A stretch of 64,000 nucleotides of DNA. Origin: Desulfobulbaceae bacterium. Its GTDB lineage: Bacteria; Desulfobacterota; Desulfobulbia; Desulfobulbales; Desulfocapsaceae. Location: assembly GCA_008933635.1 (NCBI GenBank), contig WBUQ01000008.1, positions 1 through 64,000 of the forward strand, in the 5' to 3' direction. A program made the position numbers and the translations under genes. This document shows, piece by piece, positions 40,148 to 49,207 of the stretch. Below the pieces are notes generated by a model. The model worked only from the letters and a program-made list of their open reading frames with translations. It ran no database searches and had not been told where the DNA came from. Position 1 is the first letter of the stretch, and the number at the start of each line of letters is the position of its first letter.

Positions 40148-40894
40148 ATGCTGAAAGACGCCACCAACCCGGCCGAATTGTCCAGGGAGGATACCGCCCG
40201 CTTCATCATCGATCTCTTCCACCGCACGATCATCCATCATGCCCTCTGGTTCGGCGAGGTCAGGCACCAGATGGGGATGGAGAGGGCGCTGGAGTTCCTG
40301 CACCAGGCAACCAGGAGCAGCTATGGCGTGCAGATGAAGCATCTGTCCCAGCTCCTCGGGTTTACGATGGAGGATGGCATCCCCGGACCTCTTCTGGCGA
40401 TGGATGAGCATGCACTCGCCGCATTGCGGGACCGGGTCGCCAAGAACTGGCTCGCCGGCGACGGGATATGGTTCCAGACGATTGAAAAAACGGAGGGACT
40501 GAACGAGGCCAAGCGCTGCAACGATTCCTGCTGGGCCCATTTTTCCCCCTTCGAGGCGTCCTCGATCAAAAAATTGCTCGATCTTCCTGAAAATCCTGGC
40601 CTTCAGGGATTGAAACGGGCGTTGGCCTTTCGTGTCTATGGCCTCGTCAACGAACAGTCATTCAGTGACGAGACGGAAAACAGTTTCGTCTTCCAGATGA
40701 ACGACTGCCGGGTCCAGAGCGCCAGGAAAAGAAAGGGACTGGCCGATTATCCCTGTAAATCTGCTGGCCTGGTAGAATACAGTTACTTTGCCAGGGCCAT
40801 CGATAAGCGCGTCTCGACGGAATGCATCGGCTGTCCGCCGGACAGCCACCCGGAAGAATGGTTCTGCGCCTGGAAATTTTCACTGGCCGGGTAG
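40148..40894 (+). CDS. Cys-containing cytosolic protein, DUF6125-like
   Basis: Protein of 248 aa without signal peptide or membrane helix. The N-terminal half is helical (ARFIIDLFHRTIIHHALWFGEVRHQMG), and the C-terminal half has conserved-looking Cys: RCNDSCWAH, MNDCRVQSARKRKGLADYPCKSAGLVEYSYFARAID, STECIGCPPDSHPEEWFCAW. The pattern resembles DUF6125 proteins of sulfate reducers; function unknown, metal or cluster binding likely. The ATG at 40148 has an AAGGAGAAGG site. It is embedded in the acyl-CoA operon between the M24 peptidase and enoyl-CoA hydratase genes. Confidence 0.75.
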   Translation: MLKDATNPAELSREDTARFIIDLFHRTIIHHALWFGEVRHQMGMERALEFLHQATRSSYGVQMKHLSQLLGFTMEDGIPGPLLAMDEHALAALRDRVAKNWLAGDGIWFQTIEKTEGLNEAKRCNDSCWAHFSPFEASSIKKLLDLPENPGLQGLKRALAFRVYGLVNEQSFSDETENSFVFQMNDCRVQSARKRKGLADYPCKSAGLVEYSYFARAIDKRVSTECIGCPPDSHPEEWFCAWKFSLAG

Positions 40895-40955
40895 GAAGAC
40901 GCAGCAGCGATTGCCGCGTCAGCGTTTGTTCTATTGAAACTGTTAGGAGATAATT

Positions 40956-41744
40956 ATGGAGTACAGCAATATCCTGTGTGAAAAAGACGGTCCACTGGCC
41001 ACGGTGACCATCAACCGACCGAAGGTCCTCAACGCCCTCAATTACGAGACCCTCCAGGAACTCAAACACTGCTTCGAGACGATCGCCGGGGATCGGTCGA
41101 CCCGGGTCGTCATCCTGACCGGGGCCGGTGAAAAATCCTTTGTCGCCGGGGCCGATATCTCGTTCATGCGGGAATTGAATCCGCTCGAGGCCCGTACCTT
41201 CGCCACCCTCGGCCAGGAGGTGATGAACACCATCGAGGGAATCGACACCCCGGTGATTGCCGCGGTCAACGGGTTCGCCCTGGGTGGAGGTTGCGAGCTG
41301 GCCCTGGCCTGCGACATCCGTATCGCCAGTGAAAATGCCCGATTTGGACAGCCGGAGGTCAATCTCGGCGTCGTTCCCGGTTTCGGAGGTACGCAGCGGC
41401 TGCCCCGCCTGGTTGGCAAAGGACATGCCTGCGAGCTGCTCTTTTCCGGCGATATCATCGATGCCGCCGAAGCCGCACGGATCGGCCTGGTCAACCGGGT
41501 AGTGCCGCAGGATCAGCTGCTCGAATCCTGCCGGCAACTGGCCGGCCGGATCTGCCTGCGCGGTCCGGTTGCGGTAAGGCTGTGCAAGGATGCGGTTAAC
41601 AACGGCCTGGAAATGGATCTTGCCAGGGCCTGCCGCTACGAGGCCGACCTCTTTGCGATGTGCTTCGCGAGCACACAGCAGCAGGAGGGCATGTCCGCCT
41701 TTCTGGAAAAGCGCCAACCAAAGTTCGAAAGCGAGAAGGACTGA
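40956..41744 (+). CDS. Enoyl-CoA hydratase (crotonase)
   Basis: Crotonase-fold protein of 262 aa. Oxyanion-hole segment GEKSFVAGADISFM, then NGFALGGGCELALACDIRIASENARFGQPEVNLGVVPGFGGTQRLPR, with both catalytic Glu (in GGCELAL and GQPEVNLG) present. It hydrates crotonyl-CoA to 3-hydroxybutyryl-CoA. TTAGGAG ribosome site. The next gene starts 4 nt after its stop. Confidence 0.94.
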   Translation: MEYSNILCEKDGPLATVTINRPKVLNALNYETLQELKHCFETIAGDRSTRVVILTGAGEKSFVAGADISFMRELNPLEARTFATLGQEVMNTIEGIDTPVIAAVNGFALGGGCELALACDIRIASENARFGQPEVNLGVVPGFGGTQRLPRLVGKGHACELLFSGDIIDAAEAARIGLVNRVVPQDQLLESCRQLAGRICLRGPVAVRLCKDAVNNGLEMDLARACRYEADLFAMCFASTQQQEGMSAFLEKRQPKFESEKD

Positions 41745-41747
41745 GCG

Positions 41748-42905
41748 ATGAATCTCGATCTGACCGAAGAACAGAAACTGATCCAGGACACGGCCCGTGA
41801 TTTCGCCCAGGCCGAACTGGCGCCGGTTGCCGCCGACCTCGACCGGAGTGAAGACAATCCGGCATTTTTCGCCAATCTCAGGAAGCTGGCGGAGCTCGGC
41901 TTCATGGGGCTCAATATCCGTGACGAATACGGTGGCGCCGAGGCCGGAACGATCGCCTTCAGTGTCGCCATCACCGAGATCGCCAGGGCCTGTGCCTCGA
42001 CCGCGGTCACCGTCTCGGTCAACAACATGGTCAACGAGGTGATCCAGGCACTGGGCACAGAAGAGCAGAAGAAGAAGTATATTCCGATGATCTGCAGCGG
42101 CGAGAGCCTCGCCGGGGCCTTCGGCCTGACGGAGACCGGGGCTGGCTCGGACCCTGCCGGGATGGCGACCACCGCCGTTCTCGACGGCGACCAGTGGGTG
42201 TTGAACGGCTCAAAGATCTTCATCACCAGCGCCCCCTATGCCGGTGTTTTCGTGGTCTGGGCGGTCACCGACCAGAAGGCGCCGAAGGGCAAGGGGATCA
42301 GCCTGTTCCTGGTGGAGGCCGGAACCAGGGGGCTGGTGATCGGCAAGAAAGAGGAGAAGATGGGGCAGCATGCCTCGTCCACCAACGAAATTCTCTTCGA
42401 AGACTGCCGTATCCCGAAAGATGCCCTGATGGGCCGGCTCAACGACGGCTTCAGGGTGGCCGTCGCCGAACTTGGCGGTGGCCGCATCGGGATCGGTTCT
42501 CTCGGTCTCGGAGTCGGTCTTGCGGCGATGGATTTCGCCACCAGATACTCCCTCGAACGGGTCCAGTTCGGCAGGAAGATATCCGAATTCCAGGCGATCC
42601 AGTGGAAGATAGCCGATATCTACACCGAGCTGGAGGCCGCCAGACTGCTGCTGATGAACGCGGCCTTTCGCAAGGAGCAGGGGCGATCCTTCGCCAAGGA
42701 AGCGTCGATGGCCAAGGTCTATGCGACCGAGGCTGCCAATCATGCCTGTTACGAGGCGATGCAGATCCTTGGCGGCTACGGCTACACCAGGGACTATCCG
42801 ATCGAACGACTGGCTCGCGACGCCAGGATCACCACGATCTATGAGGGCACCAGCGAGATCCAGCGGCTGATCATCTCGCGCGAGATCCTGCGCGAGCTCG
42901 CATGA
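41748..42905 (+). CDS. Acyl-CoA dehydrogenase (butyryl-CoA type)
   Basis: Protein of 385 aa. AGAFGLTETGAGSDPAGMATTA, FITSAPYAGVFVVWAVTD, ERVQFGRKISEFQAIQWKIADI and [34 protein letters not shown] with catalytic Glu366. It directly follows the crotonase gene, the arrangement common in butyryl-CoA dehydrogenase operons. No etfA/etfB lies beside it, so its electron acceptor flavoprotein is encoded elsewhere. It is diverged from the paralogue at 31637-32782, so the two may differ in acyl specificity (for example straight versus branched). Confidence 0.94.
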   Translation: MNLDLTEEQKLIQDTARDFAQAELAPVAADLDRSEDNPAFFANLRKLAELGFMGLNIRDEYGGAEAGTIAFSVAITEIARACASTAVTVSVNNMVNEVIQALGTEEQKKKYIPMICSGESLAGAFGLTETGAGSDPAGMATTAVLDGDQWVLNGSKIFITSAPYAGVFVVWAVTDQKAPKGKGISLFLVEAGTRGLVIGKKEEKMGQHASSTNEILFEDCRIPKDALMGRLNDGFRVAVAELGGGRIGIGSLGLGVGLAAMDFATRYSLERVQFGRKISEFQAIQWKIADIYTELEAARLLLMNAAFRKEQGRSFAKEASMAKVYATEAANHACYEAMQILGGYGYTRDYPIERLARDARITTIYEGTSEIQRLIISREILRELA

Positions 42906-42936
42906 GCCGGCATTGAATGCGCAAGGGAGGAGCACA

Positions 42937-43485
42937 ATGGCAGAGAATATGCTGTTGCAGGCCATCAGGGAAAGAAGGAGTATCCGACGGTTCGAGGACC
43001 GGGCCGTGCCACCCGAAGTGCTGGCGGAGATATTCGAGGCAGCGCGCTGGGCACCTTCCTGGGGCAACAGCCAGTGCTGCGAGATTGTCGTGGTCGACGG
43101 AAAGGAAGACAAGGAGCGGCTTGCCGCGCTGTTGTCGCCGAAGAATCCGGCCACCCTCGCCGTCTGCAACGCTCCTGTCGTCCTTGCCCTGGCCGGCCGG
43201 AAACGGACGGCAGGCTATTATAAAGATGAACCGAAGACCGTGCATGACGACTGGCTGATGTACGATCTCGGCCTCGTTACCCAAAACATCTGCCTGGCAG
43301 CCCACATCCTCGGATTGGGAACGGTGATCGTCGGCTCCTTCGACCACCGGCAGGCTGCGGGCCTGCTCTCCATTCCGGATACCTGCAGCCTGGTCAGCCT
43401 GATCCCGCTCGGCTACCCGGCCCACGCCCCATCCCCTCCCCCACGGAAATCGACTGAGGATTTCGTTCATCACCATCGGTTCTGA
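42937..43485 (+). CDS. Nitroreductase-family FMN oxidoreductase
   Basis: Protein of 182 aa with the family N-terminus IRERRSIRRFEDRAVPPEVLAEIFEAARWAPSWGNSQCCEIVVV and the FMN-binding GLGTVIVGSFD. The ATG at 42937 follows a GGGAGGAG site. It is the last gene of the plus-strand acyl-CoA operon. The substrate is unknown; members act on nitroaromatics, quinones and enoates, so a redox role linked to the pathway is possible but not shown. Confidence 0.87.
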   Translation: MAENMLLQAIRERRSIRRFEDRAVPPEVLAEIFEAARWAPSWGNSQCCEIVVVDGKEDKERLAALLSPKNPATLAVCNAPVVLALAGRKRTAGYYKDEPKTVHDDWLMYDLGLVTQNICLAAHILGLGTVIVGSFDHRQAAGLLSIPDTCSLVSLIPLGYPAHAPSPPPRKSTEDFVHHHRF

Positions 43486-43821
43486 GTTCTGTTTCAACGA
43501 CCGGATCCCGCGACCGAGCCGGTTGCGGCGATTCCGGTTGCAGGCCGGTAATTCCCGATAAGAGGCGACAGCGGCGAAAACGCCAAAGCCTCCCCTCTGG
43601 GCATTTTTGCCGGTACTTGAACAGAAAACCTTTCATTTCTCAATATTTGGCAATGATATCCGGGTGCAGCAGAGCCGGAGCGTGTCTTCGCTGAAAAATT
43701 ACGCGGAAGTCCGGCGAAGAGGGAAAATGGTTGTGGCATAGCTCAGGCAGAGCAGTATAATGACGTGACTTTGCCCGGAGCGAGCAGCGATATAGTCAAT
43801 CATCAATCGTTGGTAAAGGTT
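43486..43821. other. 336-bp intergenic region before mgtE
   Basis: No convincing gene; the mgtE frame is open to a GTG at 43765. The left half holds the structured element at 43554-43601, the right half is AT-richer and should contain the mgtE promoter, but no clear -35/-10 pair was assigned. Confidence 0.55.
43554..43601 (+). ncRNA. Candidate structured RNA element upstream of mgtE
   Basis: Three nested helices can be drawn: CCC (43554-43556) with GGG (43599-43601), AGAGG (43561-43565) with CCTCT (43594-43598), and GGCG (43573-43576) with CGCC (43581-43584) capped by AAAA, leaving asymmetric internal loops. It may be the terminator of the upstream operon (a T5 run follows at 43604) or part of a leader RNA. 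It does not match the M-box or any riboswitch that I can recall. Confidence 0.3.
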
Positions 43822-45204
43822 ATGGAAGATAAAGGGAAGAGGGAACTGATCGGCAACGAGGGGATGGTCATCCTCGACATGGTTCGTCGCCTGAGCAGAA
43901 GGGGGGCCAACGAGCATCTGATGAAGCTGGTCTCGAAAACCCATCCCGCCGATATCGCATGGGTTTTCCGGCATCTGACCGAAGAGGAGCGGACAAAAGT
44001 CTTCAACATTATCGCCCACACGGAGCAGGTCGGCGAATTCCTCAGCGAACTCGACGATTCACTGGTCGTCGACCTGGTCAGGGAGATGCCGCCGCAGTTG
44101 ATGGCCGATATCCTTGCCAACATGGCGTCGGATGACGCCGTTGACCTCCTCGAGGCGCTGCCTGAGGAGATCGCCAACGACATCCGCAAGCACATGGAGA
44201 AGCAGGACCGGGAGGAGATGGAGGAACTGCTCCAGTATAATCCCGAGTCGGCCGGTGGTCTGATGTCCCCCGATTTCATGAGCCTCGATGGCGAGCTGAG
44301 CGCGGGCGAGGCGATCACCAGCATCCAGAAGCGCAGCGAAGAGAAGGAGATGGTCTTCTATCTCTACATCACCCATGGCGATGGCAAACTGGCCGGGGTC
44401 GTCTCTCTGCGTGAACTGCTGATGCACCCGCCGCACCGGCAGCTGAAAAACATCATGAACCCGAACGTCATCTCGGTGAATACAGACACGCCACAGAGCG
44501 ACGTTGCCCATGTCGTCTCCCAGTACAACATCCTGGCCGTACCGGTCGTCGATTCGAGTTACAAGCTGCTGGGCATCGTCACCGTCGACGATATCATCGA
44601 CGTCATCCGCGAGGAGGCCACCGAGGAATTCCTGCAGATGGCCGGTGCCGGTAAAGACCGGGAGATTCTCCTCAAACCGATCCGGGAAAATGCCATCATC
44701 CGCGCGCCTTGGCTGCTGGCTACCTTCGTCGGCGGGGTCATGTCGATGCTGATTGTCGGGTTATTCTCCCATGAATTGAGCCAGATCATCGCCCTGGCGG
44801 CATTCATGCCGATCATTGCCGGCATGGGGGGCAATATCGCCACCCAGTCGTCGACCATCATTGTCCGCGGGATCGCCACCGGTCGGGTCAACATCAATGA
44901 ACTGTTCCGCATCGTCTTCAAGGAAATGCGTGTCGGGCTGATACTTGGCGGGCTGTATGGACTGCTGCTGGGGGTGGTCGCCTATCTGGGCTACGCCGAA
45001 CCCAAGGCCCTCGGTCTGGTGGTCGGCCTGTCGATTTTCTTCTCGATGGTAATGGCGGCAACCATCGGCTCACTGGTGCCGCTGATCCTGAAGCGGTTCG
45101 ATGTCGACGCCGCCATCGCCACCGGCCCCGTGGTCACGACCCTGATCGACATGCTCGGCGTTTTGGTCTATCTGTCGGTGGCGAAGGTGCTTCTCGGGCT
45201 GTAA
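43822..45204 (+). CDS. mgtE: Magnesium transporter MgtE
   Basis: Protein of 460 aa with the MgtE order: N-terminal helical domain (about 15-130; HPADIAWVFRHLTEEERTKVFNII), a pair of CBS domains (about 135-260; RQLKNIMNPNVISV, VAHVVSQYNILAVPVVD), and five C-terminal membrane helices including GMGGNIATQSSTIIVRGIATG, which lines the Mg pore, and LIDMLGVLVYLSVAKVLL. Mg released from the N and CBS domains opens the channel in homologues. The ATG at 43822 gives the normal family start. Confidence 0.94.
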   Translation: MEDKGKRELIGNEGMVILDMVRRLSRRGANEHLMKLVSKTHPADIAWVFRHLTEEERTKVFNIIAHTEQVGEFLSELDDSLVVDLVREMPPQLMADILANMASDDAVDLLEALPEEIANDIRKHMEKQDREEMEELLQYNPESAGGLMSPDFMSLDGELSAGEAITSIQKRSEEKEMVFYLYITHGDGKLAGVVSLRELLMHPPHRQLKNIMNPNVISVNTDTPQSDVAHVVSQYNILAVPVVDSSYKLLGIVTVDDIIDVIREEATEEFLQMAGAGKDREILLKPIRENAIIRAPWLLATFVGGVMSMLIVGLFSHELSQIIALAAFMPIIAGMGGNIATQSSTIIVRGIATGRVNINELFRIVFKEMRVGLILGGLYGLLLGVVAYLGYAEPKALGLVVGLSIFFSMVMAATIGSLVPLILKRFDVDAAIATGPVVTTLIDMLGVLVYLSVAKVLLGL

Positions 45205-45280
45205 CCATCTTCAGTTCACTTCTGTGAATCATTCGCTTCTGCGTCCGCCTGCCGGCGGCGAGAGGCCTGAGGGCGATCCG

Positions 45281-46375
45281 ATGAACAAAATTTCCCCGTT
45301 TCTCATCCTGTTTCTCGTGCTGTTCGGATTGTGGCTGATATTCGGTCAGCCCGTACGATCTCCGCTCAACCCGGATGCCGTGCCCCGGAGCGTGACCGCC
45401 CGCGGCGATCTGGCCGCCGACGAGCAGAACACCATCGAGATTTTCAAGAACAACTCCCCGTCAGTGGTCTACGTCACCAGCACGGCTCTGCGCCGCGGCC
45501 TGTTTTCCCTCAATGCGGTCGAGATCCCGCAGGGAACCGGCTCCGGCTTCGTCTGGGATGATGAAGGGCGCATCGTCACCAACTATCATGTCATCAGTGA
45601 CGCCAACAGTGTCCAGATCACCATGGCCGACAGTTCCACCTGGAAAGCCGTGCTGGTGGGTGCTTCTCCCGATAAGGACCTGGCCGTCCTCCAGATCGAT
45701 GCCCCGAAAAATCTGTTGCGGCCGATCACGGTCGGCGATTCGAACAATCTCCTGGTCGGCCAGAAGGTGTTTGCCATCGGTAATCCCTTCGGCCTTGACC
45801 AGACGATCACCTCGGGGATCATCTCCGCCCTCGGGCGCCAGATCAAGTCGGTCAGCGGCCGGATGATCCACGGCATGATCCAGACCGATGCCGCAATCAA
45901 CCCCGGCAATTCGGGCGGCCCGCTGCTGGACAGCGCCGGGCGGCTGATCGGCGTCAACACCGCCATCTACAGCCCTTCCGGGGCCTATGCCGGCATCGGC
46001 TTTGCGGTGCCGGTGGCGGAGGTCAACCGGGTTGTCCCGGAGCTGATCAAGTTCGGCCGGATCATCAGGCCGGGAATAGGGGCGACCCTGGCGGACGAGA
46101 ACCTGAACGCCAACCTCGGCGTCGAGGGCGTACTGATCCTCGGTCTCGAAAAGAACGGGCCGGCGGAAAAAGCCGGGCTGAGGGCCACCACCCAGTACAT
46201 GGGGGAGATCATCCTCGGCGATATCATCGTTGCCGTCGCGGGCAAGAAGGTCGATTCCTACGATGCGATACGGACAGAACTGGAACGGTTCAAGGTCGGC
46301 GATGAAGTGTCGATTACAGTATTGCGTGACGGGGAGAGGATCGATATCCCGATACGGCTCGGTGCGGTGCAGTGA
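45281..46375 (+). CDS. HtrA/DegS-type serine protease with one PDZ domain
   Basis: Protein of 364 aa with an N-terminal membrane anchor (about 4-22), a trypsin-like domain with the triad His103 (TNYHVISD), Asp133 (DKDLAVL) and Ser211 (NPGNSGGPLL), and one C-terminal PDZ domain (about 265-360, GVLILGLEKNGPAEKAGLR). An uncleaved anchor and single PDZ make it DegS-like in layout. It should act in the periplasm in envelope quality control. The ATG at 45281 follows a GAGGG site. Its stop is adjacent to the convergent CBS protein stop. Confidence 0.92.
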   Translation: MNKISPFLILFLVLFGLWLIFGQPVRSPLNPDAVPRSVTARGDLAADEQNTIEIFKNNSPSVVYVTSTALRRGLFSLNAVEIPQGTGSGFVWDDEGRIVTNYHVISDANSVQITMADSSTWKAVLVGASPDKDLAVLQIDAPKNLLRPITVGDSNNLLVGQKVFAIGNPFGLDQTITSGIISALGRQIKSVSGRMIHGMIQTDAAINPGNSGGPLLDSAGRLIGVNTAIYSPSGAYAGIGFAVPVAEVNRVVPELIKFGRIIRPGIGATLADENLNANLGVEGVLILGLEKNGPAEKAGLRATTQYMGEIILGDIIVAVAGKKVDSYDAIRTELERFKVGDEVSITVLRDGERIDIPIRLGAVQ

Positions 46376-47425
46376 TCAGGGGGAAGACCGCTGTTTCTTG
46401 ATCGAAGCGAGGTTCCTCGAACGTGCCAGTTCCCGCATATCCTTGGTCCGGTCCGTTTCGTCGACAATCTCCCTGCCGACGATCTCTTCGATGACATCCT
46501 CCAGCGAGATGACCCCGGTCATCGAACCGTATTCGTCGACGACGACAAAGAGGTGCTGGCGACGGTCGAAAAATTCGATCAGGATGCGGTTGAGCGGGGC
46601 GGTTTCCGGCACGAAATGCACCGGGTGGAGCATGCTGGAGAGGTTCAGGTCGGTCTTGGCCTCGGCCGCCGCCTGGAGGACATCCCGGCGCAGGACGATG
46701 CCGGTGACGTTGTCCGGATCATCGTGATAGACGGGAAGTCGGCTGTGGCTGACGATCAGTGACATCTGCTTCATCGCTTCTTCGATGGTCAGCTGTTCGT
46801 CGAGGGAAAAGGTTACGGTCCGCGGCGTCATGACGTCGCGGACTATCTTCTCTTTCAGGTTGAGGATGTTGACGATGACCTTTTCCTGGTCCTTTTCTAT
46901 TGCCCCGGATTCAAGGGAGAGGGTGGCGATGGTCTGCAACTCCTCCGCGCTGATATTGCCGTCGTTGGCATTGGCCGGCAGCAGGCGGGTGATCGAGCGG
47001 CAGAGCCAGACGATCGGTCTGAGGGTGACTACCATCCAGCGGATCGGATGGGCGACGATCGGCGCGAGTCGGTAGGCAAAGGTCACTCCCAGGGTCTTGG
47101 GAATAATCTCGGAAAAGATCAGAATTGTCAGGGTGAAGATGCCGGAAAACCAGATCAGGTTCTGGTCACCGAAGAGCTTGGCTGCACCAGCACCGGCGAT
47201 GGCGGCGCCGACGGTATTGGCAATGGTGTTCAGGGTGAGGATGGCGGTTATCGGCTCATTGATGTCGAAACGGAGATCCTGAAGAGTTTTGGCCGAAGAA
47301 TGACCGGCCTTCTTGAGCAGTTCCAGCTGGCTGGCGGTGACGGAATAGAGCACCGCCTCACAGAGGGAGCACAGGGCAGAGAGGAAGATGGCTGAGAAGA
47401 CAGCGGTGAGGAAAGTATGCAGCAC
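46376..47425 (-). CDS. CNNM/CorC-family (HlyC-like) membrane protein with CBS domains
   Basis: Protein of 349 aa with a DUF21/CNNM membrane domain (about 1-145; LCSLCEAVLYSVTASQLE, FSEIIPKTLGVTFA) and a CBS pair (about 195-320; VMTPRTVTFSLDEQLTIEEAM, FVVVDEYGSMTGVISLEDVIEEIVGREIVDE). It lacks the longer C-terminal CorC_HlyC domain. Relatives act in Mg or Na/Mg exchange, which suits mgtE two genes away. Its stop meets the HtrA stop with no gap. Confidence 0.9.
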   Translation of the reverse strand: MLHTFLTAVFSAIFLSALCSLCEAVLYSVTASQLELLKKAGHSSAKTLQDLRFDINEPITAILTLNTIANTVGAAIAGAGAAKLFGDQNLIWFSGIFTLTILIFSEIIPKTLGVTFAYRLAPIVAHPIRWMVVTLRPIVWLCRSITRLLPANANDGNISAEELQTIATLSLESGAIEKDQEKVIVNILNLKEKIVRDVMTPRTVTFSLDEQLTIEEAMKQMSLIVSHSRLPVYHDDPDNVTGIVLRRDVLQAAAEAKTDLNLSSMLHPVHFVPETAPLNRILIEFFDRRQHLFVVVDEYGSMTGVISLEDVIEEIVGREIVDETDRTKDMRELARSRNLASIKKQRSSP

Positions 47426-47589
47426 GGAAGCTTTACTCCGAAGCGAAAGATGAATACGGATGTGCAGGAAAGGGCGGCTGAGCGATATCGGCGGGCATCC
47501 CGCTGCTGACGCTTCCTGCCTGTGGAATCATACTGTACCCTCCCGGAAGATAACCAGAAAAATGTGAATACGCTGTGCCATGAGGTCAT

Positions 47590-49131
47590 ATGGAAACGAC
47601 AAAGCTGACAATTACCGCAAAGAAGAGCATCGACTGCAGAGAAGATTTGCTGGTGTTCTGTTTTGAACAACCCGAAAAGGGGCTGCCTGCCTGTGACGAG
47701 CTCCTCCAGCCCTTGATCGTTAAGGCCATCGAACTTGGCGATTTTACGGGAAAGATGAATGACATCCTGCTTCTCTATCCCTATGGCGGCGCAGGCGGGG
47801 TGGCTTTTGCCGCCAAGCGGATCATGATTGTCGGGATGGGAAAGCTCGCCGTGGATGCCGATAGCGACAGCCTGAGGGAGATCTGTCGGTCGGTCGGCGG
47901 AACCATTGCCCGCCAGTGCGAAAAGCTCAAGGCTGCAACTGTTGCGGTGAGCCTGCCGGTCGTCGGCAGTCTGCCGCCGGAAACGGTGGCGGAATGCCTG
48001 ACCGAGGGCGTGCTGCTGGGGGATTACCGCTTCCGGAAATATAAAACCGAAGAAAAGAATGAAAAACCGTATCTGGGGTTGAAGAAGGTCGTCCTGCTGA
48101 CGCAGGGCGCGGTGGCCCAGGTGCGTCGCGGATCCGAACGCGGCGCCCGGGCGGCAAAGGCGGCAAATGCCGCGAGGGATATGGCCAACAGGCCGGGAAA
48201 CGACTGGACCCCGACCCGCTTTGCCGAGTATGCGTGCGCGCTGGCCGAAGAAATGGCGATGAAGGTGACGATCCTGGAGAAGGCCGATATGGAGCGCCTG
48301 GGCATGGGCGGTATTCTGGCCGTCAACAGGGGCTCGGCTGAACCGCCGAAAATGGTCATCCTCGAATACCGTCCGGAAAAACCGGCGGAGACGGTGCTGC
48401 TGGTCGGCAAGGGGCTGACCTTTGATTCGGGTGGTGTGTCCCTGAAACCCGCCGCCGGCATGGAGGATATGAAATACGATATGTGCGGGGGGGCTGCGGT
48501 CCTGACCGCGATGCGGGTAATAGGCCAGGAGCGTCCGGGTGTCGGGGTGGTGGCGATTGTACCGGCGACGGAAAACATGGGCGGCAGCGCCGCTGTCAAA
48601 CCGGGTGATATTATCGTGCATTACAGCGGTATCACCTCGGAGATAGTCAACACCGATGCAGAAGGCAGGATGATTCTCGCCGATGCCCTCGCCTACGGCA
48701 TTGAGAAATATTCACCATGCTGCGTAATCGATCTGGCCACTCTGACCGGTGCGGTGATTGTCGCCCTGGGGCATCATCATACCGGAATTCTCGGGAACAA
48801 TGACGAACTGGTCGAGCGCCTGATCGACGCCGGGAGAATGAGCGGCGAGCCGCTGTGGCGTCTTCCTCTGGGGCCCGACTACAGTAAACAGATCGAATCC
48901 GAGGTGGCCGATATCAAGAACACCGGCGGCAAATCGGCCGGGACGATTACCGCTGCCGCCTACCTGCAGAAATTCATCAAGGAGATACCCTGGGCGCATC
49001 TGGACATTGCCGGGACCGCCTGGGAGTTCACGGAAAAATCATACATACCGAAAGGGCCAGCCGGGATCTGCACACGTACACTGGTCAACCTCGTCCGGAA
49101 GTGGCAGAAATTTCCATCCGACAGGAACTGA
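47590..49131 (+). CDS. pepA: Leucyl aminopeptidase PepA (M17)
   Basis: Protein of 513 aa with an N-terminal macro-like domain (about 1-175) and a C-terminal M17 catalytic domain with the signature NTDAEGRM, plus LVGKGLTFDSGGVSLKP (metal-binding Lys and Asp) and DLATLTGA. It forms a dinuclear zinc/manganese hexamer that removes N-terminal residues. Full length. Divergent from the CNNM gene, with 164 bp between them. Confidence 0.94.
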   Translation: METTKLTITAKKSIDCREDLLVFCFEQPEKGLPACDELLQPLIVKAIELGDFTGKMNDILLLYPYGGAGGVAFAAKRIMIVGMGKLAVDADSDSLREICRSVGGTIARQCEKLKAATVAVSLPVVGSLPPETVAECLTEGVLLGDYRFRKYKTEEKNEKPYLGLKKVVLLTQGAVAQVRRGSERGARAAKAANAARDMANRPGNDWTPTRFAEYACALAEEMAMKVTILEKADMERLGMGGILAVNRGSAEPPKMVILEYRPEKPAETVLLVGKGLTFDSGGVSLKPAAGMEDMKYDMCGGAAVLTAMRVIGQERPGVGVVAIVPATENMGGSAAVKPGDIIVHYSGITSEIVNTDAEGRMILADALAYGIEKYSPCCVIDLATLTGAVIVALGHHHTGILGNNDELVERLIDAGRMSGEPLWRLPLGPDYSKQIESEVADIKNTGGKSAGTITAAAYLQKFIKEIPWAHLDIAGTAWEFTEKSYIPKGPAGICTRTLVNLVRKWQKFPSDRN

Positions 49132-49207
49132 AGCGAACCAGGTGCCGGACCAGCGGTGGGGCGTGTACAACCAGCAGGGCGTAAGAGGACGGGGGAGACC
49201 AGGTTGC

